The notes beneath the pieces are model-generated. The model saw only the letters and a list, made by a program, of their open reading frames with translations. It was not told the origin of the DNA and ran no database searches. From contig NZ_JAMBOQ010000005.1 in the NCBI RefSeq assembly GCF_023715685.1, positions 124,001-188,000 on the forward strand: a DNA stretch of 64,000 nt. The letters are read 5' to 3'. The stretch comes from Priestia aryabhattai (GTDB taxonomy: Bacteria; Bacillota; Bacilli; Bacillales; Bacillaceae_H). How positions within the stretch are numbered: position 1 is the first letter of the stretch; each line of letters starts with the position of its first letter. Of this stretch, positions 40,246-50,061 are shown one piece after another. The position numbers and the translations under genes were made by a program.

Positions 40246-42876
40246 TTATTCATTTCTGTAAGCAAGAAGCTCTTGTAGTTCTTTATTAGAAAGTTCTGTT
40301 ACCCATTGATCTCCTTGGATGAGTTCATTGTTTAGATGTTGTTTTTGATTGATAACTTCATCAATTTTTTCTTCAATTGTTCCTCTTGTAATAAACTTAT
40401 GAACATGAACAAATTTATTCTGCCCAATTCGATGGGCGCGATCGGTTGCTTGGTTTTCAACAGCGGGGTTCCACCATCGGTCAAAATGAATAACGTGATT
40501 TGCAGCTGTTAAATTCAATCCAGTTCCACCTGCGCGAAGAGAGAGAATAAAGATGGCTTTTTTCCTTGCTTGAAATTGAGCAACCATTTCATCTCTTTGT
40601 TCTTTTGACAAACTTCCGTGAAGGAATAAAACCGGCTCGTTGATTTCTTTTTCTAAGGTTCTTTGTAGCATGAGTCCTGTTTCAATATACTGAGTGAAGA
40701 TTAAACAGCTTTCTTGCTGTGTGCAAATGCTCTCTACGAGTTCAATAATTTTTTCACTTTTATGAGATCGCCGTACCGTTTGTTTAGCTGCACTTTCCTT
40801 TAAGTACAGAGCTGGATGATTGCATAATAATTTTAGCTTATTTAGTGTTTGCAAAATCAGGCCTTTTCGTTCAAATCCCGTTTTTTCCTCTGTTTCTTGA
40901 AGCATTTCTTGAACTAGCTCCTGGTAAAGTGAAGCCTGTTCCGCTGTCAGCGGGATATATTCTTTTTGTTCTTGTTTATCAGGCAGTGAGCGGGCGATGT
41001 TTTTATCTTGTTTTGTTCTTCTCAATAAGAAAGGCTGAATGAGTGCTTTAAGCTCAACAGTTCGTTCAGGTTTCTCGCCTTTTTCAATGCCAGCTACAAA
41101 TCGGTTTTTAAATGAATTGATTGTTCCTAAGTAACCAGGATTGATGAATTCAAATAATGACCATAGTTCCAGCAGACGGTTTTCAATTGGGGTTCCAGTT
41201 AGCGCAATTTTGTGTCTTCCTTGCAGCTGTCGGATGGCTCTCGCCTGTTTAGTCTGCGAGTTTTTAACATGTTGCGCTTCGTCTAAGGAAATGCTGTTCC
41301 ACATAAATCCTTTCAACAATTCGACATCCAAAAGGGCAACTTGATACGTCGTAATCACAACGTCGGTGCTTTCACATATCTTCTCAAATGCGTCTCCGCT
41401 GGCTCTTTTTGTTCCGTAATGAACATGAACACGAAGAGAAGGGGCGAACTTCTGGAATTCTTTTTCCCAGTTTCCGATTAAAGAAGTTGGACAGATGATA
41501 AGAGAAGGAAAGCTATGTGACTGATGGATGTTTGTTAAATAACTAATTAATTGAATGGTTTTACCCAGCCCCATATCATCTGCTAGACATCCTCCTAAGT
41601 TAAACTTTCTCAGAAACATGAGCCAATTTAAACCTTGCTGCTGATAAGGTCTTAATGTACCTTTAAATGCAGAAGGAGGCAGCACTTTCGGCAGCCGTTC
41701 TAAATTCGTTAGGGATGTAATAAATGATTGAAAGGAAGCGGGGAGTTGGAACTCAACTCTTACCTCTTCTTCTTCAGTTTTACTGTCTGCCATGTAGGTT
41801 AGCTTCGTTTTTAAAATTTCATGAATAGAGACACCTTTTTTACTAGCTTCTTTAACAATTTTCTGCGCTTGTTTAATTAATCTAGAATCCAATCGAATCC
41901 ACTGTCCATTAATAGATAATAATCGGCGTTTTTGTTCGACCAATTTCCGAAACTCTTCTTCTGAGAAGGTTTGATCGCCAATAGAAAATGACCAGCGGAA
42001 GCTGCTGATAGCTTGTTTACCAAATAATGTAGATGAAGTACTTTCGATGGCGCCAGATACTTTTATAGTGGCTTTTTTTAATGATTCCCACCAGCTTGGC
42101 AAATGGATAGAGACACCTTGTTTAATTAATGCTGCACTATCTTGAGTTAGAAATTCCCATACTTCCTCATCTGTTAGAACAGACTGGATAAACGCTCCTT
42201 TTTGGTATAAAGTAGGAGCCAATGCTTTCCATCGTTCGTGTTCGTAAGCGATATATGATTCGTAGTGATTCCACTCTTTAGGAAGTGTTCTTCCCAGTGT
42301 AAAAGGTTCTATGGCTTCATCATGGGGAATCACGAATGTTTCAGCCGTCCATACATCTCCATCGGTCGTTGGCTCTACAATACGCAGCGAAAGATCAAAG
42401 GGAGGATTATAGCTCTCGCCTTCTATGCTTATTAAAAAGTCTTTTCCTTCTTTTTTTAATAAGCTATCTTTAATTTGTGCTCTCCACTCCTGTTCAGCAG
42501 CCTGTGAAAGCGATCCAGTCATTTGCTTTTTAAAAGGAAGAGAATGAAATTTCCCTTGGATAATCCCTTTTGTCATATCGACTGCAATTTGCTGATAAGC
42601 TTCTGCTGGAGCGGATAAAGTGGGTTTCAACACATGCTGTTGAATAGGTGATTGTATGAAAGTGAACATTTGCCATGCAGAAAGAAGAATTCCTTTTTTT
42701 CCGTTAATCTCAACCTGTGTAACTTCGCTTCCGTAATAGGTCTGTTCATGCCATAGAAACAACGCATCTTTCCATGTATCAGGGAGCAAAATTTGGCCGC
42801 TAGGCGATACACAGTAGAGAAAAAAGTCATCGTGTACAGGTTCCACTTCAAGTGTTAAATGAAACAAATCAAACAT
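40246..42876 (-). CDS. ywqA: SNF2-family helicase YwqA
   Basis: An 876-residue putative ATP-dependent DNA translocase. The N-terminal half (about 1-400) is a bacterial SNF2-associated region. The ATPase has Walker A DDMGLGKT at 433-440, DEAQ box at 532-535, IALTGTPIENR, and the C-terminal helicase lobe with LIFTQY, LSLRAGGTGLNL and DRAHRIGQ. It resembles B. subtilis YwqA, of unknown function. Its start overlaps the ywqB stop by eight bases (ATGTTTGA), so translation is coupled. Bacterial homologues such as RapA and those in defence loci give possible roles, but nothing here decides. Confidence 0.92.
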   Translation of the reverse strand: MFDLFHLTLEVEPVHDDFFLYCVSPSGQILLPDTWKDALFLWHEQTYYGSEVTQVEINGKKGILLSAWQMFTFIQSPIQQHVLKPTLSAPAEAYQQIAVDMTKGIIQGKFHSLPFKKQMTGSLSQAAEQEWRAQIKDSLLKKEGKDFLISIEGESYNPPFDLSLRIVEPTTDGDVWTAETFVIPHDEAIEPFTLGRTLPKEWNHYESYIAYEHERWKALAPTLYQKGAFIQSVLTDEEVWEFLTQDSAALIKQGVSIHLPSWWESLKKATIKVSGAIESTSSTLFGKQAISSFRWSFSIGDQTFSEEEFRKLVEQKRRLLSINGQWIRLDSRLIKQAQKIVKEASKKGVSIHEILKTKLTYMADSKTEEEEVRVEFQLPASFQSFITSLTNLERLPKVLPPSAFKGTLRPYQQQGLNWLMFLRKFNLGGCLADDMGLGKTIQLISYLTNIHQSHSFPSLIICPTSLIGNWEKEFQKFAPSLRVHVHYGTKRASGDAFEKICESTDVVITTYQVALLDVELLKGFMWNSISLDEAQHVKNSQTKQARAIRQLQGRHKIALTGTPIENRLLELWSLFEFINPGYLGTINSFKNRFVAGIEKGEKPERTVELKALIQPFLLRRTKQDKNIARSLPDKQEQKEYIPLTAEQASLYQELVQEMLQETEEKTGFERKGLILQTLNKLKLLCNHPALYLKESAAKQTVRRSHKSEKIIELVESICTQQESCLIFTQYIETGLMLQRTLEKEINEPVLFLHGSLSKEQRDEMVAQFQARKKAIFILSLRAGGTGLNLTAANHVIHFDRWWNPAVENQATDRAHRIGQNKFVHVHKFITRGTIEEKIDEVINQKQHLNNELIQGDQWVTELSNKELQELLAYRNE

Positions 42877-44431
42877 TCAGTAAATCTCCTTTTTCTAATA
42901 GTTGTTGAAATGCGCGCTGTTTCTTCGTTTTTATCGTTAATTCTTCTATATAATGTTCCCACAGTAGAGACCGATTCATTTGTAGATAAAGTCTCTTCAA
43001 TTCTTGTAGGTAGATATAGGCTTCTTGATAACTGCTTTTCTTTTTTTCATAAATCAGCTTTGAAATCATTTGATGATAAAGAGGGATAACCAGCTTTTCA
43101 TCTTTTTGTTTTAAGGCTTCTATCGTTTGCTCGTCATATTTGATGCTGTCATATTGAAGAAGCACCTGTAATTCAACCCACTCTTTCAATTGGTCAGAAG
43201 CATATAAAAAATCACTATATTCAATAAAACTATAGGGAAGTAACGTTTGCAATGATTCAGTATACAAAGTTTGCTCGTTCGTTAAGTCTTTATAGTGCTG
43301 AAATAAATTTACAATCATGGAGACCATGTTTCGGCTTCCTTGATAAGTAGTCGGAACGGTGCGGACGTAATCTCCTATATAGGCCATTATATAAGATCCC
43401 CACTGAGCAAAGCGGTCAGTTTCTTTTTCGTGCAATAAATCATTTAACCAAGGGATAAGATAGGGAATCATTTGTAATGTTTCATCGCTCAAATATTCTT
43501 TTGCTTCTCTATCTTTTTCTTGAAGGAATAAAAGATAGGAAAGAGCTGTATTATTTATAAAAGAACCATGCTTGGCTTTTAATTCGCGTTCCTCATTTTT
43601 CCGCCATCTTTCTAACGTGAAGACTTTTTGCCAAATAACGCGATAAATCTCAATACGTTCATATTGTAAAGGCATATCTTTATGCAATAATTCTCGGATG
43701 TATGGAATACTGTCCTCTATAATCGATAATACATCCCCATCGTATTTCGTTTTCTTTAATGAATCAGCGGTAGCATAAATTTCATTTGTTATTTTGTATA
43801 CGTGGCTATATACGAAAGATTCTTCGATGTTGGTAGAAAGCTGCTGAGTCTGTAATTGAGCTGATAATTTATAGAATGTATGAACCGCTCCATACATACA
43901 AAATAAAGCATAAAATAATGGATGCTCAGGAGCCTTTTTCACTAAAGCACGGTAATAGTATTGGTAATATTCATGATAAATGGAACGGTCGTTTTCATTT
44001 CGCCCCTGCATAAAAAGCGTATACTGCTCCTCAAAAGTTTGTCTCCACTCTTGAAAAGTTGCCTTCGGCTTTTTTAACACTTGTTTGGCAGATAGCATAG
44101 TCAAAGCTGTTTTGTCATGGTTTCGCCATTCTTTGAATAGGGGCGCAAGTGGTTCTATTAATGAATACATATAAAAAAACGCTGCAAAGCAGTGTTCACA
44201 AAATCCGTTATGCTGACAAGAACAGGTACTTTCAGGGAGCAGTTGCTTGTTTAGTTCAACATAAAACGAATCGATTTTAACGTTTAATATCTGTTCATCA
44301 TTGTTCAAAATGAAGAATGAATGGGTGCGGTAAAGGTCTAGTCCTGATTGGGCATTTGCACGATAGCGTGCATCACTGTACGGGAAATGATGTATAAATT
44401 GATGCTGTAAGTGCTCTGAAAACGAACTCAT
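42869..44431 (-). CDS. ywqB: SWIM zinc-finger protein YwqB
   Basis: A 520-residue protein with the SWIM motif CxC-x5-CxH at C70, C72, C78 and H80 (STCSCQHNGFCEHC). The rest (about 100-515) is helical and rich in Tyr/Leu/Glu, possibly a repeat scaffold. It matches B. subtilis YwqB, partner gene of ywqA. SWIM domains often accompany SNF2 helicases and may bind DNA or protein. The pair forms a two-gene operon ending in one terminator. The 240-base upstream gap is shared with divergent gtaB. Confidence 0.88.
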   Translation of the reverse strand: MSSFSEHLQHQFIHHFPYSDARYRANAQSGLDLYRTHSFFILNNDEQILNVKIDSFYVELNKQLLPESTCSCQHNGFCEHCFAAFFYMYSLIEPLAPLFKEWRNHDKTALTMLSAKQVLKKPKATFQEWRQTFEEQYTLFMQGRNENDRSIYHEYYQYYYRALVKKAPEHPLFYALFCMYGAVHTFYKLSAQLQTQQLSTNIEESFVYSHVYKITNEIYATADSLKKTKYDGDVLSIIEDSIPYIRELLHKDMPLQYERIEIYRVIWQKVFTLERWRKNEERELKAKHGSFINNTALSYLLFLQEKDREAKEYLSDETLQMIPYLIPWLNDLLHEKETDRFAQWGSYIMAYIGDYVRTVPTTYQGSRNMVSMIVNLFQHYKDLTNEQTLYTESLQTLLPYSFIEYSDFLYASDQLKEWVELQVLLQYDSIKYDEQTIEALKQKDEKLVIPLYHQMISKLIYEKKKSSYQEAYIYLQELKRLYLQMNRSLLWEHYIEELTIKTKKQRAFQQLLEKGDLLNV

Positions 44432-44671
44432 AATTCCATTCCTTTCTATACATAAGTGGAGAATAAATTATATTTATAAGTGATTAATTTTCTTTTCATT
44501 ATAAATGATAAAAATAGAATTATACAAAATCTTTTGTTATGATAAAGCAGAATCCAACATGACTCTTTACAAAAAGAAATAGATTCAACATAACTTTGTG
44601 TACATACTCAATCGAAGACTTACGATACTATAACCAATAAGCACGATTGACATTGACAGGAGGAAAAGTAA

Positions 44672-45556
44672 GTGAAAATTCGTAAAGCTATTATTCCAGC
44701 AGCTGGATTAGGGACACGCTTTTTGCCAGCTACAAAAGCACAGCCTAAAGAAATGCTGCCAATTGTAGATAAACCAACGATTCAATACATTGTGGAAGAA
44801 GCAGTAGCATCAGGTATTGAAGATATTTTAATTGTAAGCGGTCGCGGAAAACGAGCAATCGAGGACCATTTTGATAAATCATATGAGTTAGAAGAAACAT
44901 TAGCGGCAAAGGAAAAGTGGGACATGCTTGAAGAAGTGCAGGGGATTTCGAATTTGGCTAATGTTCATTACGTTCGTCAAAAGGAGCCTAAAGGATTAGG
45001 GCATGCCATCCACTGTGCAAGAAGTTTTATCGGAGATGAACCTTTTGCTGTTATGCTAGGTGATGATGTGGTTCAATCAGAAACACCTTGTTTGAAACAG
45101 TTAATGGACGTATACGAAAAATATGAATGCGCTGTAGTTGGTGTACAGGAGGTGCCTAGGAAAGAAACCTCAAAATACGGAATTGTAGGTCCAAAAGGAG
45201 AGCCTCTTGAAAAAGGATTATTAGACGTAGAAACACTCGTTGAAAAACCTAATCCAGAAGATGCACCTTCAGGCTATGCAATTATGGGGCGCTATATTTT
45301 AACACCGGAAATTTTTGATATCTTAAGCAGAGAAGAGATTGGTGCAGGAGGAGAAATTCAATTAACAGATGCTATTTTACGTCTGAATGAATTTCAACGT
45401 GTTCTTGCTTATTATTTCGAAGGAAAGCGTTATGATGTTGGAGATAAATTTGGATTCATTAAAGCAACAATTGATTTAGCTCTGCAAAGAGAACCGCTAC
45501 GAGAAGAGTTAGTGAGCTATTTTAGAGAAATTGTTGAAAAAGAAGGGCATATGTAA
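44672..45556 (+). CDS. gtaB: UTP-glucose-1-phosphate uridylyltransferase
   Basis: A 294-residue nucleotidyltransferase making UDP-glucose for glycolipids, teichoic acid glucosylation and polysaccharides. Signature [20 protein letters not shown] near the N-terminus and [12 protein letters not shown] near residue 190. The start is GTG 44672, eight bases after AGGAGG. No sigma-B promoter like that of B. subtilis gtaB was recognised upstream. It ends in its own terminator and is followed by the dehydrogenase gene. Confidence 0.96.
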   Translation: MKIRKAIIPAAGLGTRFLPATKAQPKEMLPIVDKPTIQYIVEEAVASGIEDILIVSGRGKRAIEDHFDKSYELEETLAAKEKWDMLEEVQGISNLANVHYVRQKEPKGLGHAIHCARSFIGDEPFAVMLGDDVVQSETPCLKQLMDVYEKYECAVVGVQEVPRKETSKYGIVGPKGEPLEKGLLDVETLVEKPNPEDAPSGYAIMGRYILTPEIFDILSREEIGAGGEIQLTDAILRLNEFQRVLAYYFEGKRYDVGDKFGFIKATIDLALQREPLREELVSYFREIVEKEGHM

Positions 45557-45573
45557 AAATATATTTACTAGGG

Positions 45574-45612
45574 GAACTATTGGGAATCATGGAGATTTTC
45601 AATAGTTCTTTT
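45574..45612 (+). terminator. Rho-independent terminator of gtaB
   Basis: GAACTATTG pairs with CAATAGTTC, extended inside by GGAATC with GATTTT wobbles, then TTTT. Confidence 0.8.
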
Positions 45613-45802
45613 GGGTTAGAGCTAGCTGTACAAAAGATGGTTATATCGTTTATTGATGAATTCTCATAAAATGTTACATAATAATAAGTAAAAGAAATTA
45701 TTTCATGTTTTTATATAAATGCTATCATGAGATGACATTTTTCGATATAATATCAGATAGGTTTTATTTATTAAGCATGTCATATAAAGGAGATTTTCTG
45801 CA

Positions 45803-47086
45803 ATGACAAAGAAATTGTGTGTAGTTGGTTTGGGATATATTGGTTTACCGACAGCTGTTATGTTTGCCAATCACGGCTTATATGTACATGGTGTCGACGT
45901 AAATGAAAAAGCAGTAGAATTAATTAAAAATAAGCAACTTCATATAGAAGAAAACGGCTTACAAGAACGTTTAGAATCAGCAGTTGACAACGGCTACTTT
46001 ACGGTAGGCACAACAGCTGAAGAGGCGGATATTTTTATTATTGCTGTACCATCACCAATTAATGAAGATAAAACGGCAAACTTGAACTATGTTCGAGAAG
46101 CGACAAAATCGATTGTTCCTTACGTTCGTAAAGGAAATTTAGTTATTTTAGAATCCACAGTTCCTCCCCGTACAGTAGAAGACGTTATGCTACCTGTGCT
46201 AAAAGAAACTGGTTTAGAATTAGGCAGTGAGTTATTTGTTTCTCACTCACCTGAACGCGTTATTCCAGGAAAAGTATTTGAGGAACTAGTAAATAATGAC
46301 CGTATTGTCGGTGGTATTAACGAAGAGTCTAGTCGTTTGACTGTTGAGCTTTATAAAACATTTGTAAAAGGAAATATTCACGTAACGGATGCTACAACAG
46401 CTGAAATGGTGAAAGTAATCGAAAACACATATCGTGATGTGAACATTGCGTTTGCAAATGAGCTGGCAAAAATTAGTGAAAAGATTGGTGTAAATGCGTG
46501 GGAAGCGATTAAGTTAGCGAACTATCATCCGCGTGTAAACATCCACTTACCAGGTCCTGGTGTAGGCGGCCACTGTATTGCTGTTGACCCTTGGTTCTTA
46601 ACGGAGCTTCAGCCAGAACTGGCAAAAATTATTTCTCTTTCTCGTCATACAAATGATTCAATGCCTGAATATACAGCATTGAAAACGAAAAGCCTACTAG
46701 ATGAAAAGGGCATTCAACATGGACGTGTAGCTGTTTTAGGTTTAGCTTTTAAAGGAAATATTGACGATATGCGTGAAAGTCCATCAACAGATGTACTTCA
46801 TCATTTAGAAAAGCTGGGCGTTGATTACACAGCATTTGATCCTCATATCAAAGAGAATAAAATTGAACGTCAGACGCAAAGTTTGGATGAAGCTGTTGCA
46901 CATGCGGATGTGATTCTTATTTTAACAGATCATAATGAGTTCAAAGAGCTTCTTCCATCATCTGTTGAAAGTCATATGCGTACAAAGGTTATTTTTGATA
47001 CGAAAAATTGCATTCAGCGTGATCAATGGAAAGCAGCAGGCTTTGACGTAGTGTTACTTGGTGATTCAAAAGTTTCTACTTTATAA
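45803..47086 (+). CDS. Nucleotide-sugar dehydrogenase of the UDP-ManNAc (WecC) type
   Basis: A 427-residue NAD-dependent 4-electron dehydrogenase. N-terminal Rossmann VVGLGYIGLPTAVMFANHG, middle ESTVPPRT and SPERVIPG, and the active-site cysteine motif GPGVGGHCIAVDPWFL, which is the WecC/UDP-ManNAc form rather than the GGSCFPKD of UDP-glucose dehydrogenase. It therefore probably makes UDP-ManNAcA from the MnaA product, although UDP-GlcNAc is also possible. ATG 45803 follows AAAGGAGAT. The WecG/TagA gene follows 66 bases on. Confidence 0.88.
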   Translation: MTKKLCVVGLGYIGLPTAVMFANHGLYVHGVDVNEKAVELIKNKQLHIEENGLQERLESAVDNGYFTVGTTAEEADIFIIAVPSPINEDKTANLNYVREATKSIVPYVRKGNLVILESTVPPRTVEDVMLPVLKETGLELGSELFVSHSPERVIPGKVFEELVNNDRIVGGINEESSRLTVELYKTFVKGNIHVTDATTAEMVKVIENTYRDVNIAFANELAKISEKIGVNAWEAIKLANYHPRVNIHLPGPGVGGHCIAVDPWFLTELQPELAKIISLSRHTNDSMPEYTALKTKSLLDEKGIQHGRVAVLGLAFKGNIDDMRESPSTDVLHHLEKLGVDYTAFDPHIKENKIERQTQSLDEAVAHADVILILTDHNEFKELLPSSVESHMRTKVIFDTKNCIQRDQWKAAGFDVVLLGDSKVSTL

Positions 47087-47117
47087 AAAGACGGGCTGAA
47101 CAGCCTGTCTTTCGTTT
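47087..47117 (+). terminator. Possible terminator of the dehydrogenase gene
   Basis: AAAGACGGGCT pairs with AGCCTGTCTTT (one wobble), loop GAAC, then CGTTT. The T tract is weak, so read-through into the next gene is likely. Confidence 0.5.
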
Positions 47118-47152
47118 GTAAAAAACTAAAAAATCAACATACGGGTGATTTA

Positions 47153-47860
47153 ATGAAGGAAAATATCTTAGGAATAGACGTTTGTAGCGACACGTACGAT
47201 GAGCTAACGGTAAAGTTACTTCAGGATATAGATAAAGGCCGAAAATCATTTATTGTAGCAATCAACCCTGAAAAAATTATGAAAGCACAAGAAGACAGGG
47301 AATTAAAGTCACTATTAAACCAGGCGACTTATCAAATTCCAGATGGAATCGGTGTGATTTTAGCTTCAAAGCTCAAAAAGGGACGTATTCGTGAGCGTGT
47401 AACGGGTATTGATATGATGCTGAAGCTGTGTAAAGAAGCAACGAATAACGGTAAAAGAATTTTTTTATACGGAGCAAAGCCTGGAATTGCAGATGAAGCC
47501 AAAGCTAAGTTGGAAGAGATGTTTCCAGGGATTTTAATTGTTGGAACATTAAATGGCTATGAAAAAAATGAAGAAGTCATTGAACGTACGATTAATGATT
47601 CAGGAGCAGAAATTGTGTTTGTGGCTTTAGGTAGTCCAGCCCAAGAAAATTGGATTATTGCTCATAAAGAGAAACTCAATCCTTCTGTTTATCAAGGCGT
47701 AGGGGGCTCGTTCGATGTTATTTCAGGACGCTTGAACCGAGCACCTGCTGTTTTTCAAAAGTTTGGTTTAGAGTGGCTTTATCGACTGTTAAAAGAACCA
47801 TGGAGATGGAAGCGTCAGTTAGAATTACCTAGGTTTCTTCTTCGAGTGTTAAGAGGTTAA
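47153..47860 (+). CDS. tagA: WecG/TagA/CpsF family glycosyltransferase
   Basis: A 235-residue GT26 enzyme, peripheral at the membrane. Motifs INPEKIMKA, QIPDGIGVILASK with the likely catalytic aspartate, RIFLYGAKPG, VALGSPAQENWI, GGSFDVISG and the C-terminal basic LEWLYRLLKEPWRWKR. TagA transfers ManNAc, and WecG transfers ManNAcA, to GlcNAc-PP-undecaprenol. The neighbouring WecC-type dehydrogenase makes the ManNAcA option real here, so the tagA name is by family only. ATG 47153 follows GGGTGAT. Confidence 0.85.
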   Translation: MKENILGIDVCSDTYDELTVKLLQDIDKGRKSFIVAINPEKIMKAQEDRELKSLLNQATYQIPDGIGVILASKLKKGRIRERVTGIDMMLKLCKEATNNGKRIFLYGAKPGIADEAKAKLEEMFPGILIVGTLNGYEKNEEVIERTINDSGAEIVFVALGSPAQENWIIAHKEKLNPSVYQGVGGSFDVISGRLNRAPAVFQKFGLEWLYRLLKEPWRWKRQLELPRFLLRVLRG

Positions 47861-47892
47861 AAAAGCATGCGGATATGATCCGCATGCTTTTT
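47860..47892. terminator. Bidirectional terminator between tagA and floT
   Basis: AAAAAGCATGCGGAT, loop ATG, ATCCGCATGCTTTTT. It serves both converging genes. Confidence 0.93.
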
Positions 47893-47896
47893 ATTT

Positions 47897-49426
47897 TTAG
47901 ATATCTTCTTTCTTGTTTTGTTGCTTGATTTCATCCGTTAGTTCGTGTAAGCTTTGTCGCACATTTCCTTTCCCAGAAAAGTTCTCAATCAATTCCTTCA
48001 CATCTATACCTGAGGATGCTTTCAGCGATTCTTGAAGAGAGGACATTAAGTTTGTTGCATAGCCAGTCACTTTATTAGCTCCGCTGTTTTCACCGTTGCT
48101 CCCTGTATCCACAACCGTAATTTTGTCGATATTTGCTAAAGGACTTGCAACTTGTTTTGCATATTCAGGAAGCATCTTGATAATCATATCTAAAATAGCC
48201 GCTTGACCGAACTGCTCGAATGCTTCAGCTACTTTTTGTTTAGCCTCTGCTTCAGCTAAACCTTTTAAGCGGATAATCTCAGCTTCAGATTCACCTTGGG
48301 CACGCTGAGCTTCAGCTTTTGCTAAACCATCAATTCGAACGCGCTCAGCTTCAGCCTTAGCCATTGCTTCAATTCGATATTTGTTGGCGTCTGCTTCAGC
48401 AAGCTGTTTTGCTTTTTCTGCTTCAGCGGATTGTTCTACAGAGTAACGATCTGCATCTGCTTTCTTTTTCACTTCAGAATCGTATTGACGCTCACGACGA
48501 AGAATTTCTTTTTCTTCTAATTCAATTTGTTTCTGACGTTCAATAATGCGGATTTGCATTTCTTGTTCTGTTACATCTTGTTTTGCACGAGCAGTTTCTA
48601 AATCATATGCTTGGTCTGCACGAGCTTTGGCAATATCTTGCTCGCGACGATACTCAGCAGTTTTTAACTGATTCATTTTTTCAGCTTCTGCGATTTCTGT
48701 ATTTCGCTCAAGCTCCGCTTTTTGAGCATCTTTATGGGCCTCGGCACGCTTGATTCTTGTTTCTTTTTCAGCTTCAGCTGTCGCAATATCAGCATCTCGC
48801 TTAACTTGAGCAATACGCGGTTTCCCTAGAGAATCTAAATAGCCGTTCTTATCTCGAACGTCTTTAATTGTAAACGATACAATAATTAAACCCATTTTAG
48901 CTAAATCTTGTGAAGCTACGCGCTGTACTTCTTGAGAGAATTTTTCACGGTTTTTATAAATTTCTTCTACCGTCATAGAACCAAGAATCGAGCGAAGGTG
49001 ACCTTCTAAGACTTCTCTAGCTTCGGTTTCACGATCTTCTTTTGCTTTGCCTAAAAACTGCTCAGCGGCTGTTGCAATTTCTGAAATAGAACCTCCAATT
49101 TTGATAATTGATACACCATCAGCCATAACAGGAACACCTTGTTCTGTATATACTTCAGGTGTAGATACTTCTAGTTTGCTTGACAGCAAGCTCAGAGGCT
49201 CAGCCTGCTGAAAAACTGGCAGCACAAACGTACCGCCGCCGCGAACAATTTTAATGCGGTTTCCGGATTCATCCACGTGCACGTTTTTATTTCCCAGATA
49301 GCTTCCTGTTACAATTAACGCTTCATCTGGACCTGCTGTACGGTATTTTGTGATAAATACGGCAATTAGCGCAATTAATAAAAAAACAACAATTCCAACG
49401 ACAACTAATATAGGTGTTGAAAACAT
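47897..49426 (-). CDS. floT: Flotillin FloT
   Basis: A 509-residue SPFH-domain membrane scaffold organising functional membrane microdomains. N-terminal membrane hairpin (LVVVGIVVFLLIALIAVFI), SPFH domain (about 30-190), then a long Ala/Glu/Lys-rich coiled coil with repeated AEAE motifs (about 200-400), and the C-terminal region with QFGQAAILDMIIKMLPEYA. Length equals that of B. subtilis FloT (YuaG). It is the second gene of the yuaF-floT operon behind a sigma-W promoter. Confidence 0.96.
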   Translation of the reverse strand: MFSTPILVVVGIVVFLLIALIAVFITKYRTAGPDEALIVTGSYLGNKNVHVDESGNRIKIVRGGGTFVLPVFQQAEPLSLLSSKLEVSTPEVYTEQGVPVMADGVSIIKIGGSISEIATAAEQFLGKAKEDRETEAREVLEGHLRSILGSMTVEEIYKNREKFSQEVQRVASQDLAKMGLIIVSFTIKDVRDKNGYLDSLGKPRIAQVKRDADIATAEAEKETRIKRAEAHKDAQKAELERNTEIAEAEKMNQLKTAEYRREQDIAKARADQAYDLETARAKQDVTEQEMQIRIIERQKQIELEEKEILRRERQYDSEVKKKADADRYSVEQSAEAEKAKQLAEADANKYRIEAMAKAEAERVRIDGLAKAEAQRAQGESEAEIIRLKGLAEAEAKQKVAEAFEQFGQAAILDMIIKMLPEYAKQVASPLANIDKITVVDTGSNGENSGANKVTGYATNLMSSLQESLKASSGIDVKELIENFSGKGNVRQSLHELTDEIKQQNKKEDI

Positions 49427-49446
49427 AAAATTCCCCCTAATACTAT

Positions 49447-49980
49447 TTATAATGAGTGATTGGTCATAACTTCTTCATAAATCACAACGAGTGCGTTGCC
49501 CCTTTGTATATCTACAACAAGTACTTTGCTTCCTAAAGGTATAGCAGTGTTTTTAAAGCTGACAGCAGGTTTGGAGATGGTGCCGCTAACCCCTTCGATA
49601 AATACTTCTCCATAACCATCTGCAGGGATGGAAGTAATAATGGTGCCAAGTCTTCCCTTTAACGAATCTTCAGTAAAAGCAAGAGATTCTTCAGCCGATG
49701 ATAAAGGAATCAATACGAAAACGTTGAGCAAAATAACGAGGAGAAGGGCAATGATAGCAGAAATCGAAATAATCCAATAATTTTGCAATGACGTATAGGT
49801 GAACAAATATCCACTGGCACTAAAGAATGTCAAAAAAGAAAAAAGAAGAGTGGGGTTAAAAAAAGGTATCGCTTCAGATAATCCATCTAACAAATCGTTA
49901 AATAAAATGTATAAGAAGGTTAGACTTCCGCAGATAATTAATCCATACAAATACACTGTTTGAACAGATAGGCCGAACAT
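49447..49980 (-). CDS. yuaF: NfeD-like membrane protein YuaF
   Basis: A 177-residue protein with about three to four membrane helices (LYGLIICGSLTFLYILF, LLFSFLTFFSASGYLF, IISISAIIALLLVILLNVFVLI) and a C-terminal OB-fold NfeD domain (about 105-170, GRLGTIITSIPADGYGEV). NfeD proteins accompany flotillins and may shape membrane microdomains. It lies directly upstream of floT, 20 bases apart. The start on the reverse strand at 49980 follows AAGGGGGTG. Confidence 0.9.
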   Translation of the reverse strand: MFGLSVQTVYLYGLIICGSLTFLYILFNDLLDGLSEAIPFFNPTLLFSFLTFFSASGYLFTYTSLQNYWIISISAIIALLLVILLNVFVLIPLSSAEESLAFTEDSLKGRLGTIITSIPADGYGEVFIEGVSGTISKPAVSFKNTAIPLGSKVLVVDIQRGNALVVIYEEVMTNHSL

Positions 49981-50035
49981 AGTTCATCCAACACCCCCTT
50001 TATGTAAGATGATTGATGCTGTTTCTACTATGTAT

Positions 50036-50061
50036 TACGAACCGTATCAAAAAAAGTTTCA
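50036..50061 (-). promoter_or_regulatory. Sigma-W promoter of yuaF-floT
   Basis: On the reverse strand TGAAAC (50061-50056), a 16-base spacer and CGTA (50039-50036) match the sigma-W pattern TGAAAC-N16-CGTA exactly. In B. subtilis this operon belongs to the sigma-W envelope-stress regulon. Confidence 0.85.

Noticed and set aside
40246..44431. Phage-defence island (DISARM-like) around the SNF2 gene.
   Set aside because: No methyltransferase, PLD, DUF1998 or other defence gene nearby, and the locus matches conserved B. subtilis ywqAB.
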